DNA from: an uncultured Saprospiraceae bacterium
Lineage (GTDB): Bacteria; Bacteroidota; Bacteroidia; Chitinophagales; Saprospiraceae
Length of the DNA stretch: 64,000 nucleotides
NCBI GenBank assembly: GCA_938016265.1
Contig: CALLWB010000017.1
Coordinates: 62,001 to 126,000, forward strand
Direction of reading: 5' to 3'
A program made the position numbers and the translations under genes. The notes below the pieces were generated by a model. It ran no database searches and was not told the origin of the DNA. It saw only the letters and a list, made by a program, of their open reading frames with translations. Of this stretch, positions 1 through 8,930 are shown piece after piece (position 1 is the stretch's first letter; the number at the start of each line of letters is the position of its first letter).

Positions 1-912
1 ATTTTGCTCAACCTGGATTCTGCTTATGTCTACCCTAGCGTTTTGGCAAATCCATGGAAACGTAAGGATATGAAGCTTTTTACGGCCAATGGATTACTGA
101 AGCACGACAAAGCTAAATCCCTTTTTATGATGGGAGATTCTGCAAAAGTAGCTACAGGAGTAAGACGCGGAAATATGCTAACTTTCGACGAAACTGATGG
201 TGAAATCATTGCTGAGGGAAAATTTAAGTTTGATAAAGGCTTTTTTGGAAATTTGTCAATTGATGCAGCCGGAATAACAAAAACCAATTTAGAAAACAGC
301 CAAAATATCAAATTCGATCTGATGATGGGAATCAACCTGCCATTGCCAGAAAAAATGCTCAACATTATTGCGGACGACTTATATGGGTACGGTGCTGATT
401 TGCCAGATGTAAATCTAACCGCCAAACACGTACCTAATGCTCTCGCAGAATACATAAAGGATGATAAAATTTTGGAACGCGCAATTACTTCCGTAAATAA
501 TGGATTTAGTCTTGTGATGCCTAAAGAATCTAAATATTCTTTGTTCTTCAACAAAATTCAAATGGGCTGGGATCGCGATATTCTGTCATTTGTCAATTCT
601 AAAAAGGTAGGTATTCATTCCATAAATGGAAAGTCTATAGAAAAAATGATAACTGCCTACGTTGATATTCAAAAAATATTCGGACAACAAGATAAACTCA
701 GCATTCTCATTGAATCACCAAGTGATGAATGGTACTTCATTCAATATCAAAACAGACAGCTAAAAACTATTTCTTCTAATGAAGAATACAATGACGTCAT
801 TTTATCCGCAAAAAAGAAGGACCTCAAAACAAAAATGGACGATGGTGGTTACCTCGAAATTGACCTTTCCAGCGTGCAGGCAATGAACTTCTTTAGAGCA
901 AGGATGCGGTAG
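1..912 (+). CDS. Hypothetical protein, 3' part of a gene cut by the window edge
   Basis: The reading frame is open from the first base, so only the last 303 codons are visible and the true start lies outside the window. I do not recognise a domain. The visible part is rich in beta-type segments and charged residues. It contains one stretch (about residues 100-130) with a hydrophobic leucine/proline pattern, and has no membrane segment and no C-terminal sorting signal. The stop codon is followed after about 30 bases by a strong hairpin terminator, so the gene ends its transcript here. It could be the C-terminal part of a large secreted or periplasmic protein, but nothing in the fragment proves this. 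Confidence 0.75.
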   Translation: MLLNLDSAYVYPSVLANPWKRKDMKLFTANGLLKHDKAKSLFMMGDSAKVATGVRRGNMLTFDETDGEIIAEGKFKFDKGFFGNLSIDAAGITKTNLENSQNIKFDLMMGINLPLPEKMLNIIADDLYGYGADLPDVNLTAKHVPNALAEYIKDDKILERAITSVNNGFSLVMPKESKYSLFFNKIQMGWDRDILSFVNSKKVGIHSINGKSIEKMITAYVDIQKIFGQQDKLSILIESPSDEWYFIQYQNRQLKTISSNEEYNDVILSAKKKDLKTKMDDGGYLEIDLSSVQAMNFFRARMR

Positions 913-944
913 TGTTCTTTTTCTGTATAGAATGAAAGATATAG

Positions 945-980
945 AAATGCCCTTCGTTTTCAGGACGAAGGGCATTTTTT
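945..980 (+). terminator. Rho-independent terminator after the first gene
   Basis: A perfect 10-bp stem (ATGCCCTTCG at 947-956 with CGAAGGGCAT at 966-975) is extended by two A-T pairs. It has a 9-base loop and is followed by a run of six T. Confidence 0.9.
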
Positions 981-1153
981 CCTTACGGAGAATTCTTCCG
1001 AAAAATATCTCAGAAAAGCTCCCAATAGGTTCAGCGACTTCAGTCGCTGACGTAAGTATGAATTTAGTCTGTAGATTTTGACATTAAGTCGCCTAAGTTA
1101 TAGGCCTGTCAGTCAAAGGCGATGTCTGCGCCAGTAACATTTTAACGTTTGGC

Positions 1154-2362
1154 CTACTCTTCCCTAAGAAACCTCCCAGGATAGACCTTAAGCGCTGCCT
1201 CCAGGCAATCAAGCGCCTTTGTCAGGTCTTCCTTATTCAGAACATAAGCCATTCGAACCTCTTGCTTACCTAAGCCCTCAGAAGAATAAAAACCAGTACC
1301 AGGAGCCAACATTACAGAAGCACCATTTTGCTCAAAGTCCTGAAGCAACCATTTGCAAAACCGATCTGCATCATCAATCGGCAAACGCGCGAATGCATAA
1401 AAAGCACCAGTTGGCCGAGGGCAAGTCACCCCTTCCATTTGTTGAAGTCGGGAAGTAAGCAGTTTGCGTCGCTCATCATATTCAGCGATAGCCTCACTCA
1501 AATAACTATCTGGGACATCAAGTGTCGCTTCTGCTAAGATTTGTGCCAATGTCGGTGGACTCAATCTGGCCTGTGCAAATTTCATTGCTGTCGCCATGAC
1601 CTCTTTGTTTTTGCTGACAATTGATCCAATTCGTGCGCCACAAGCGCTAAATCGTTTAGATATGGAGTCGAAAACAACTGCATGCTCCTCCAATCCATTG
1701 ATAGTCAAAATGGAAGTAAATGTATTGTCATCATAACAAAACTCCCGGTATACCTCATCAGCAAACAAAAACAAATCATGTTTTAAGACAATTTCTTTCA
1801 ATGCTAATAATTCCTCCTTAGAATAGAGGTATCCGGTTGGATTGGAAGGATTACAAATTAAAATGGCCTTGGTATTTGGAGTTATCTGTTTCTCAAAATC
1901 GGAGATGGGTGGCAAGGCATAGTCATTTTCAATAAAAGCAGTAATCGGCTTCACTTTGATGCCTCCTGATATAGAAAACCCATTGTAGTTGGCATAAAAA
2001 GGTTCAGGGACAATGACCTCATCTCCTGGATCAAGACAGGACATCATACCAAAGGAAATGGCCTCTGAAGCCCCCGTAGTGACTATAATGTCTGTATGCT
2101 CAATGTCTATATCAAATTTTTCATAATACCCAACCAACTTTTTCCGATAAGATTCAAACCCAGCAGAATGGCTATAGGCCAATACCTGCATGTCTGTATT
2201 CTTAACGGCTTGAATAGCTGATTTAGGTGTCAAGATGTCGGGTTGTCCAATGTTTAAATGAAAAATTTCCTTTCCATTTCTTTTGGCTTCTTCTGCAAAA
2301 GGCACCAATTTTCTAATTGGAGATGCAGGGATACTGTTTCCGCGATTTGATATTTTTGGCAT
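1154..2362 (-). CDS. Pyridoxal-phosphate aminotransferase, class I/II (aspartate aminotransferase-like)
   Basis: A cytoplasmic fold-type I PLP enzyme of 402 residues, the usual family length, expected to move an amino group between an amino acid and a 2-oxo acid. Visible landmarks are the NPSNPTG motif (171-177), the cofactor Asp202 followed by Tyr205, the Schiff-base lysine Lys236 in a SISKRFS motif, and the substrate-binding Arg244 region. Substrate cannot be read from sequence; aspartate or a branched/aromatic acid are possible. The gene stands alone. A hairpin terminator ends only 14 bases upstream of its ATG, and a perfect -7 box sits within those 14 bases, so it should have its own transcript with almost no leader. 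Confidence 0.92.
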   Translation of the reverse strand: MPKISNRGNSIPASPIRKLVPFAEEAKRNGKEIFHLNIGQPDILTPKSAIQAVKNTDMQVLAYSHSAGFESYRKKLVGYYEKFDIDIEHTDIIVTTGASEAISFGMMSCLDPGDEVIVPEPFYANYNGFSISGGIKVKPITAFIENDYALPPISDFEKQITPNTKAILICNPSNPTGYLYSKEELLALKEIVLKHDLFLFADEVYREFCYDDNTFTSILTINGLEEHAVVFDSISKRFSACGARIGSIVSKNKEVMATAMKFAQARLSPPTLAQILAEATLDVPDSYLSEAIAEYDERRKLLTSRLQQMEGVTCPRPTGAFYAFARLPIDDADRFCKWLLQDFEQNGASVMLAPGTGFYSSEGLGKQEVRMAYVLNKEDLTKALDCLEAALKVYPGRFLREE

Positions 2363-2366
2363 ATCG

Positions 2367-2374
2367 CAAAAATA
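2367..2374 (-). promoter_or_regulatory. Bacteroidota -7 box for the aminotransferase gene
   Basis: TATTTTTG on the minus strand matches TAnnTTTG exactly. Only four bases separate it from the ATG at 2362, which implies a leaderless or nearly leaderless mRNA. Confidence 0.5.
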
Positions 2375-2375
2375 G

Positions 2376-2405
2376 AAAAAGCACTGTTAAAAAACAGTGC
2401 TTTTT
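2376..2405. terminator. Bidirectional hairpin terminator between the DUF1573 and aminotransferase genes
   Basis: GCACTGTT (2381-2388) pairs with AACAGTGC (2393-2400) around a four-A loop, flanked by A5 and T5 that extend the stem and give a U-tract on either strand. It most likely ends the DUF1573 transcript. Confidence 0.85.
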
Positions 2406-2427
2406 CGAAGATATATTTCTTTTTTGT

Positions 2428-2973
2428 TTAATTTCCTTGAGGAGTAATTAAACTTTTTTCTTTTACAGGGATTCCTTCTGGCTCTGCTTCCACTTTTCCT
2501 TTGATTGTTAAAACAACAGGAGTGGTGCTTCCATTGTGTGTCATTCTTACTGTTTTAGTGAATGGACCAACACGCTTAGTATCATATCTCACTTCAATTT
2601 CAGCTTTTTCACCTGGAAGGATTGGTTCTTTCGGGTAACGTGGAACAGTACATCCACAACTTCCTTTTGCTGTTGCAATCACTAGCGGCTCAGACCCATC
2701 ATTTATGAAAGGAAAAGTTCTTACCCCATTTGATCCTTGCGTAATCGTACCATAATCCATAAGGAGGTAGTCGAAGGTCATTTTTGAATCTGCTGCTGGA
2801 GCGACATCTTCCGCTGCAGCTTTAGGAGCAACTTCAGCTCCGCCAATTATAGCTTTACCTTTCACTTCTAATGGAGCTTTCTCTACGGAGGTGGCCTTTT
2901 TAACTTTGTCTTGCGCAAATAACGCAGAACCAACAAATACTGAAAGAACAATTAGAGATAATATTTTTTTCAT
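2428..2973 (-). CDS. DUF1573 domain protein with signal peptide
   Basis: A 181-residue exported protein. Residues 1-20 form a clear signal peptide (MKK, hydrophobic core, cleavage after LFA). An alanine/valine-rich linker follows to about residue 60. The DUF1573 immunoglobulin-like fold then follows, with the hallmark sequence around GSCGCTVP and a PILPGEKAEIEVRYDT segment. DUF1573 proteins are very common in Bacteroidota and their role is unknown; the two close cysteines are conserved in the family. A -7 box lies about 30 bases upstream, and a hairpin terminator follows the stop codon. Confidence 0.92.
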   Translation of the reverse strand: MKKILSLIVLSVFVGSALFAQDKVKKATSVEKAPLEVKGKAIIGGAEVAPKAAAEDVAPAADSKMTFDYLLMDYGTITQGSNGVRTFPFINDGSEPLVIATAKGSCGCTVPRYPKEPILPGEKAEIEVRYDTKRVGPFTKTVRMTHNGSTTPVVLTIKGKVEAEPEGIPVKEKSLITPQGN

Positions 2974-3004
2974 GATTGAGTAAGTTTTATTATTGTGTGA
3001 ATTA

Positions 3005-3012
3005 CAAATTTA
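3005..3012 (-). promoter_or_regulatory. Bacteroidota -7 box for the DUF1573 gene
   Basis: TAAATTTG on the minus strand is a perfect TAnnTTTG match. A TTG about 20 bases further upstream could be the -33 element. It predicts a leader of roughly 27 bases. Confidence 0.45.
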
Positions 3013-3125
3013 ATCAATTTTCTTTAAAGGAACAACCACTTTTTTTGTAGTTTTTGGCTGTTGTCTCGAATAATTCAATTATCATACCAATCGATAAAAT
3101 CTGCTGTCTTTTTAGCTATTTTTTT

Positions 3126-3133
3126 TATCTTTG
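3126..3133 (+). promoter_or_regulatory. Bacteroidota -7 box for the fused E1 gene
   Basis: TATCTTTG is a perfect match to TAnnTTTG. It lies 85 bases before the ATG at 3219, giving a leader of about 80 bases. Confidence 0.45.
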
Positions 3134-3218
3134 TAGTAAGAAATAATTGATAATTGCTAGCTTTTTTCTAGAAACCTATTCAATATCAAAGAACTTATTT
3201 TCCCATTAAATAATAATT

Positions 3219-5654
3219 ATGCCCGACATCCAAGAAGTCATTTCTCTCTCCGCTCAAGAAAAGTTTATTAATGATGTGATCAACGACTATCGGATCTGCT
3301 GCATTAGTAGAGAGGTAAGTGTGCTCAATAGGAAACTCGTGCTTAGTGGAAAAGGGAAGTTTGGAATTTCTGGAGATGGAAAAGAAGTGCCGCAGGTAGC
3401 CATGGCCAGAGCATTCAAAAAAGGAGATTTTAGGTCAGGATATTATAGAGATCAAACCTTCATGTTTGCACTTGGTCTTTCTACACTTGAAGAATACTAC
3501 GCGCAGCTTTTCGCCGACCCTGATAATGACCCATTTTCCTTTGGAAGACAAATGAGTTCCCATTTTGCTACTCCATTAGTAAATCAGGAAGATGGCAGTT
3601 GGAGAAATCATAAAAATGAATTAAATGTCAGTTCTGACATCTCCCCTACCGGCGGTCAAATGGCGAGAGCCCTAGGACTTGCCCTCGCTTCAAAAGTCTA
3701 CAGAAATTCCGAATCGCTTCAAGGTGAAAATCAATTCTCCGATAATGGAAACGAGGTTTCTTTCTGTACGATTGGTGATGCGAGTACCTCAGAAGGGGTA
3801 TTTTGGGAAACGATCAATGCGGCTGGCGTTCAAAAAGTTCCCTTGGCAGTCTCCGTTTGGGATGATGGCTTTGGAATCTCCGTGCCCATCGAATTTCAAA
3901 CCACCAAGGGAAGCATTTCTGAATTATTAGATGGGTTTAATACAAACGAAAAGGGAGAAGGCGTTGATATTCATACCGAATATGCTTGGAACTATGTCGG
4001 CTTGATCCAAATGTACGAAAAAGGGATAGCCAAGGTTAGAGAGACGCACACCCCCGCAGTATTCCATATCAAACAATGTACGCAGCCAAACGGGCACTCT
4101 ACTTCTGGTTCTCATGAAAGATACAAGACAAAAGAACGCCTAGAATGGGAGATCGAATACGACTGTATAGATCTAATGAAAAAATGGATGATCGAAGTGG
4201 GTATCGCAACGGAAGAACAGCTTGACGAAATCAGAAATGAGGCAAAAATACAAGCAAAAACGAGCGCCGACGCAGCATGGGAAAAGGCTATCGCCAAACC
4301 CAAAAAGAAATATGAATACCTCACAGAACTATACAAACGATTAGCCACTTCCTCCAGCAAGGGCCAGGAAATTCAAAATGCAGCATCAGACCTCCGCATG
4401 TTGGTCAATAAGTCCAAGCAGGTGTATCCCATGCAAAACGAGCTGATCGCCAATGCAAGAAATGTGTTACGAGTCCTCGGCACCGAACAATCGGAAGGCA
4501 AAAATGAGCTCATCGAATGGCTCCACGCTGAAGTAAAACAAAATAGAGAATATTACAATACCGAATTGTACTGCGAAGGAGAAAACTCTGCGTTGAATGT
4601 CCCCATTATCCCTCCAAGTTATGACGACGATCCTACAAAAATGGAAGGGCATAAAATTTTAAAAACCTTTCATGATAAATCCTTCGAAAAACACGCAAAT
4701 CTATTTGCTTTTGGCGAGGACGTTGGCCACATTGGAGGCGTAAATCAAGGCTTTGCCGGCCTACAGGAAATCCATGGGAAAGACCGAATTTTCGATACAG
4801 GGATCCGAGAATGGACCATCATCGGACAGGGTATTGGTATGGCGATGCGGGGTTTGCGCCCGATAGCAGAAATTCAGTACCTCGACTATCTTCTTTATGG
4901 CTTGGTGCCGTTATCTGATGATTTGGCCACGTTGCGCTATAGAACAAAAGGAATGCAAAAAGCCCCTGCGATCATTAGCACCAGAGGCCACCGACTAGAA
5001 GGAATCTGGCATACAGGTTCGCCTATGGGAATGATGTTACATTCTCTTCGAGGCATTTATATTTGTGTACCGAGAAACATGGTTCAGGCTGCTGGAATGT
5101 ACAATACGCTATTGCAAGCAGACGATCCAGCTATCGTTGTTGAGTGTTTGAATGGCTATCGTTTACGAGAAGATCTTCCTTCTAATATTGGCGAATATAC
5201 AATTCCTCTTGGGGTACCTGATGTACTGGAAGATGGGAATGACCTGACCTTGGTGACTTACGGATCTTGCGTCCGAGTTGCTCAAAAGGCGACCAAACGA
5301 CTGAAAGAGAGTGGTATTTCTGTAGAACTTATTGATGTCCAAACGTTGCTGCCGTTCGATATTAATCATGTCATCCAACAGTCCCTGCAAAAAACGAATC
5401 GCCTGGTTATCTTAGATGAAGATGTCCCGGGTGGTGCTTCTGCCTTCATATTACAGCAAATTATGGAAGAACAGAATGGCTATCATTTGTTAGATTCTTC
5501 TCCGAAGACCATTACTGCCGCTCCACATCGAGTGCCTAGTGGATCTGACGGCGATTATTTTTCAAAACCAAACGCTGAGGATGTTTTTGAGGCAGTATAT
5601 GGGATTATGCATGAAGCAAACCCAAGTCAGTTTCCAGCACTTTGGTTTTCGTAG
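3219..5654 (+). CDS. 2-oxoacid dehydrogenase E1 component, fused alpha and beta subunits
   Basis: An 811-residue thiamine-diphosphate enzyme that decarboxylates a 2-oxoacid (most likely branched-chain, possibly pyruvate) and passes the acyl group to a lipoylated E2. The N-terminal half (about 40-380) is E1 alpha, with the cofactor loop starting at Gly186-Asp187 and running into a DDGFGIS segment where many relatives have NNG. The C-terminal half (about 475-800) is E1 beta, with the FGEDVG glutamate and a transketolase C-terminal domain. About 90 charged residues link the halves. Such fusions are known in Bacteroidota. No E2 or E3 gene is nearby, so substrate remains open. Confidence 0.88.
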   Translation: MPDIQEVISLSAQEKFINDVINDYRICCISREVSVLNRKLVLSGKGKFGISGDGKEVPQVAMARAFKKGDFRSGYYRDQTFMFALGLSTLEEYYAQLFADPDNDPFSFGRQMSSHFATPLVNQEDGSWRNHKNELNVSSDISPTGGQMARALGLALASKVYRNSESLQGENQFSDNGNEVSFCTIGDASTSEGVFWETINAAGVQKVPLAVSVWDDGFGISVPIEFQTTKGSISELLDGFNTNEKGEGVDIHTEYAWNYVGLIQMYEKGIAKVRETHTPAVFHIKQCTQPNGHSTSGSHERYKTKERLEWEIEYDCIDLMKKWMIEVGIATEEQLDEIRNEAKIQAKTSADAAWEKAIAKPKKKYEYLTELYKRLATSSSKGQEIQNAASDLRMLVNKSKQVYPMQNELIANARNVLRVLGTEQSEGKNELIEWLHAEVKQNREYYNTELYCEGENSALNVPIIPPSYDDDPTKMEGHKILKTFHDKSFEKHANLFAFGEDVGHIGGVNQGFAGLQEIHGKDRIFDTGIREWTIIGQGIGMAMRGLRPIAEIQYLDYLLYGLVPLSDDLATLRYRTKGMQKAPAIISTRGHRLEGIWHTGSPMGMMLHSLRGIYICVPRNMVQAAGMYNTLLQADDPAIVVECLNGYRLREDLPSNIGEYTIPLGVPDVLEDGNDLTLVTYGSCVRVAQKATKRLKESGISVELIDVQTLLPFDINHVIQQSLQKTNRLVILDEDVPGGASAFILQQIMEEQNGYHLLDSSPKTITAAPHRVPSGSDGDYFSKPNAEDVFEAVYGIMHEANPSQFPALWFS

Positions 5655-5782
5655 TACCAGAGTAAATCCTTAAATCCTAACTAGTTTGTCAACAAGTTAC
5701 TTGATTACAATAACATTCATATTGAATCAAGGTATTCCAGAAAAAGGCTGCTATCACACCCAAGGAGAAAATAGATCGGTCT

Positions 5783-5804
5783 TAAAAGTCATGCTTGACT
5801 TTTA
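5783..5804. terminator. Possible weak terminator hairpin between convergent genes
   Basis: TAAAAGTCA pairs perfectly with TGACTTTTA around a four-base loop, between the E1 gene and the convergent lipoprotein gene. There is no long T-run outside the stem, so function is uncertain. Confidence 0.35.
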
Positions 5805-5864
5805 GATAGCTAAAAACTGTCTTTAATACCGGTAATTTTTGTTCTTAAATAGGAATGGTCTAAG

Positions 5865-7301
5865 CTAATTGACCTTCCTGAACTGAAAGTCTTCAAACTT
5901 CAGGATATTGATGTAACTGTTTTCGTAGGTACTCACCGCTCCGCCAGTTTCTGAAGCCCCAGATGAGGAAAACTTTGGAGTGATTGCAAATGTAGTATGC
6001 ATATATCTGGCCGACTCATTGGCCAAATGATTTTGAGGATAAACGCCATACTTTGTCATCATACGACTGAAGAAAAGCATGGTATCGTAGCCTTTCAGTA
6101 CTGTTTCAGAAGGATTTGCGCCATAGTTATCAAAGTACTGTCTTTTAAAACTTCGGTATTGCGAATCGTTTTTGTTGACATAATATTCGCTGGAAATATG
6201 CACCTTTAGATTTTCGTAATAGCCATAATCTACTTTTTCAAAATGCTCCCAGTAGTGCATACCAAGGACAACCATTGGATAGTCATGCCGCAATGGGCTC
6301 AATTCGCGCATCATAAAATTGACAAAAGACTCTGAGCTGGAAGGGATGATCACGATGTTTTGTGCCCCTTTTGTAAGGTAAGTTTCAAGGTCAAGCTCGA
6401 CGTTTCCTGCGGATTTGGGATCGAAGGTCATTGACTTCAACGGAGGCACGGAGGCACTCTGGTTGGCAATAAAATTTGCTTGCTGCCAATATCGCATTCT
6501 TTGTTGGCCTGTTCTTCCTGCAGGCGCAATGATTAGCGCATTGCTAGTGCTACCATAACTTTTGTAGATATAAGAAAGCAATTCCACAAAATGGGTATTC
6601 AAGGTAGGGTTTACCTGAACATAAAATGGATTTTGCTTGGCAATGTCTCCTCTTCTGTTCAAAGGAGAAACCATTGTTTTTCTATTGTTCCGTGCGAACT
6701 CAGCAACTAGTCGACTGTTGTCTTTCGTGACTGGACCGATGATCAGATCTGCGTCTAGCACTTCCGAAGTTTGCAGTAAATACTGGACAGTTCCTACATC
6801 ACCCTTTGTATCGAGCACGGTTACATCAAGCGCGACACCTTCTCCTCGAAGTCGGTCAAACGCCATTTTCGCACCTTCGTAAAACTCAAGCGCCATTTTT
6901 GAGTCTTTGTTGATACTGCCGTAGGTAGAAAACTTATTTGTAAAAAAGGGCAGCATGACGACTACTTTGTATCCGTCTTTTGTTATAGGAATTTCCTCAA
7001 GTTCGGTAACAATTTCTTCTTCGATCTCCTCCACATTTACTTCTGCAGGGGTTATTATTTCTACAATTTTGGAGGTGTCGATAGTTGGTTTATTAATAAC
7101 AATAGTGGTGTCTGACCACTCGATGGTGTTTGTATTTGTTTCGGAGGTGGTTGTAGGTGCTTTATCGTCGGTAGAGGCAGTTGGTTTGTTTCCGTGAATG
7201 GGGTCGCGCTCAGTAGTCCCATAGTCTAATGTATCATTAGAAGGAACTGTCTTAACAACACCACAGTTTGTTAATAAACAGAAAATTAAGAATGCTGCCA
7301 T
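5865..7301 (-). CDS. Periplasmic-binding-like lipoprotein (type 1 PBP fold, LivK/LppC-like)
   Basis: A 478-residue lipoprotein. I start it at the ATG at 7301, which gives a short hydrophobic leader ending in the lipobox LTNC; an in-frame start at 7355 would overlap guaA. After a Thr/Asp/Glu-rich linker, about residues 125-450 resemble the two-lobed type 1 periplasmic binding fold, with segments such as DLIIGPVTKDNSRLV and NIVIIPSSSESFV. Relatives include amino-acid ABC binding proteins and the LppC/LpoA peptidoglycan-synthase activators; no permease gene is near, so a regulatory or structural role is as likely as transport. It lies 10 bases downstream of guaA and should be co-transcribed with it. 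Confidence 0.8.
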   Translation of the reverse strand: MAAFLIFCLLTNCGVVKTVPSNDTLDYGTTERDPIHGNKPTASTDDKAPTTTSETNTNTIEWSDTTIVINKPTIDTSKIVEIITPAEVNVEEIEEEIVTELEEIPITKDGYKVVVMLPFFTNKFSTYGSINKDSKMALEFYEGAKMAFDRLRGEGVALDVTVLDTKGDVGTVQYLLQTSEVLDADLIIGPVTKDNSRLVAEFARNNRKTMVSPLNRRGDIAKQNPFYVQVNPTLNTHFVELLSYIYKSYGSTSNALIIAPAGRTGQQRMRYWQQANFIANQSASVPPLKSMTFDPKSAGNVELDLETYLTKGAQNIVIIPSSSESFVNFMMRELSPLRHDYPMVVLGMHYWEHFEKVDYGYYENLKVHISSEYYVNKNDSQYRSFKRQYFDNYGANPSETVLKGYDTMLFFSRMMTKYGVYPQNHLANESARYMHTTFAITPKFSSSGASETGGAVSTYENSYINILKFEDFQFRKVN

Positions 7302-7311
7302 ACCCTTTATT

Positions 7312-8850
7312 TTACTCCCATTCAATAGTAGCGGGAGGTTTTGTACTAATGTCATAAACGACTCTGTTTATACCCTTTACATTGTTTATAATCTCACTGG
7401 AAACGACGGCTAAAAACTCGTGAGGCAATCGACTCCATTCAGCAGTCATACCATCCACAGAATCAACACAGCGAAGGGCTGCTGTCAATTCATACGTACG
7501 TTCATCTCCCATTACACCAACAGACTGTACGGGCAACAAGATTGTTCCTGCTTGCCATACTTTGTCGTAAAGGTCGTGTTTTTTTAGGTTATTAATATAA
7601 ATATAATCAGCTTCTTGCAGTAAACTGACTTTTTCTCTTGTTATTTCTCCTAAAATCCGAATTGCGAGTCCCGGACCTGGAAATGGATGTCTGCCAACTA
7701 TTTCCTTTGGAATGTCCAAAGAATACCCCACTCTGCGTACCTCATCTTTGAAAAGAGAGCGCAACGGTTCTACGATTTTCAAATTTAGTTTGTCAGGAAG
7801 CCCACCAACATTATGGTGCGACTTAATAGTAACAGAAGGCCCATGAACAGAAACCGATTCAATGACATCAGGATAAATAGTGCCTTGGGCTAACCATCGG
7901 ATGCCTTCCAGTTTTTTAGACTCTGCTTCAAATACTTCAATAAAAATCCTGCCAATTATCTTTCTTTTCTTTTCAGGATCGGAAACTCCGCTTAGCCCAT
8001 TAAGGAATAGATCGGAGGCGTCAATCCCTTTAATATTAAGGCCCATTCCTTTATAAGAATCTAAAACATCCTCAAATTCATTTTTTCGAAGCAGCCCATT
8101 GTCAATAAAAAAGCAGTATAGGTTTTTACCAATTGCTCGGTGCATCAACATAGCTGCCACCGTAGAATCTACTCCACCAGAAAGTCCGAGTAGTACTTTA
8201 TCTGTGCCGATTTTCTCTTGCAACTCTTTTACTGTGGACTCTACAAATGAATCGGGTGTCCAACTCCCCTTGCAGCCACAAATATCTATGATAAAATTAT
8301 GAAGCAAGGTTTTCCCGTCAAGGGAATGGGTCACTTCAGGATGAAACTGGATACAGTAAACTGGTTGACTATATGCTCCTGATTTTGACCTAAAAGCAGC
8401 AACATCAATACTTTCTGTACCTGCCAATAGTTCAAAGTTTTCTGGTATCTCCGCGATGGTATCTCCATGCGACATCCAAACTTGAGATCCTTCTGCAATG
8501 TTTTTGGTAAACTCGTCTTTCTTAATTTTTGAGAGATTGGCCTTGCCGTATTCTCGTTTATTAGAGCGCATCACCTTTCCCCCAAGATGTTCTGCTATGT
8601 ATTGTGCACCATAACAAACTCCTAAAATCGGTTTTTTATTGACCAGAGCTTCTAAGTTTACTTGTAAAGCGTTTTCATCCTTAACAGAAAAGGGGCTTCC
8701 GCTTAACACAATACCTTTTATGTGATCCGTTAATTGAGGAATTTTATTGTAGGGTAAAATTTCGCAATATACATTTAGCTCTCGTATTCTTCTTGCTATT
8801 AGTTGTGTATATTGTGACCCAAAGTCTAATATTAGAATCGTTTCTTGCAT
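7312..8850 (-). CDS. guaA: GMP synthase (glutamine-hydrolysing)
   Basis: Converts XMP to GMP using ATP and glutamine, the last step of guanine nucleotide synthesis, in the cytoplasm. It is 512 residues, the normal length. The N-terminal class I amidotransferase domain has nucleophile Cys79 in GVCYG and the His170/Glu172 pair in FHPEV. The ATP-pyrophosphatase P-loop SGGVDST is at 224-230, and the C-terminal dimerisation domain ends in the family-typical KPPATIEWE. The ATG at 8850 lies 7 bases after a perfect -7 box, implying a very short leader. The lipoprotein gene follows 10 bases after the stop. Confidence 0.98.
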   Translation of the reverse strand: MQETILILDFGSQYTQLIARRIRELNVYCEILPYNKIPQLTDHIKGIVLSGSPFSVKDENALQVNLEALVNKKPILGVCYGAQYIAEHLGGKVMRSNKREYGKANLSKIKKDEFTKNIAEGSQVWMSHGDTIAEIPENFELLAGTESIDVAAFRSKSGAYSQPVYCIQFHPEVTHSLDGKTLLHNFIIDICGCKGSWTPDSFVESTVKELQEKIGTDKVLLGLSGGVDSTVAAMLMHRAIGKNLYCFFIDNGLLRKNEFEDVLDSYKGMGLNIKGIDASDLFLNGLSGVSDPEKKRKIIGRIFIEVFEAESKKLEGIRWLAQGTIYPDVIESVSVHGPSVTIKSHHNVGGLPDKLNLKIVEPLRSLFKDEVRRVGYSLDIPKEIVGRHPFPGPGLAIRILGEITREKVSLLQEADYIYINNLKKHDLYDKVWQAGTILLPVQSVGVMGDERTYELTAALRCVDSVDGMTAEWSRLPHEFLAVVSSEIINNVKGINRVVYDISTKPPATIEWE

Positions 8851-8857
8851 GGTGCTG

Positions 8858-8865
8858 CAAATATA
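8858..8865 (-). promoter_or_regulatory. Bacteroidota -7 box for guaA
   Basis: TATATTTG on the minus strand matches TAnnTTTG. Only seven bases separate it from the guaA ATG. Confidence 0.55.
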
Positions 8866-8930
8866 GTAATTGCACCCGGCATTTTTTAATTTTAACAGCT
8901 AGTCCTCCGCACAAATAATCGTTGATATAG

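Noticed and set aside
1031-1050. Perfect 8-bp inverted repeat TCAGCGAC / GTCGCTGA
   Set aside because: No T-run on either side and no partner copy found in the window; could be a repeat fragment, but one instance does not support a call.
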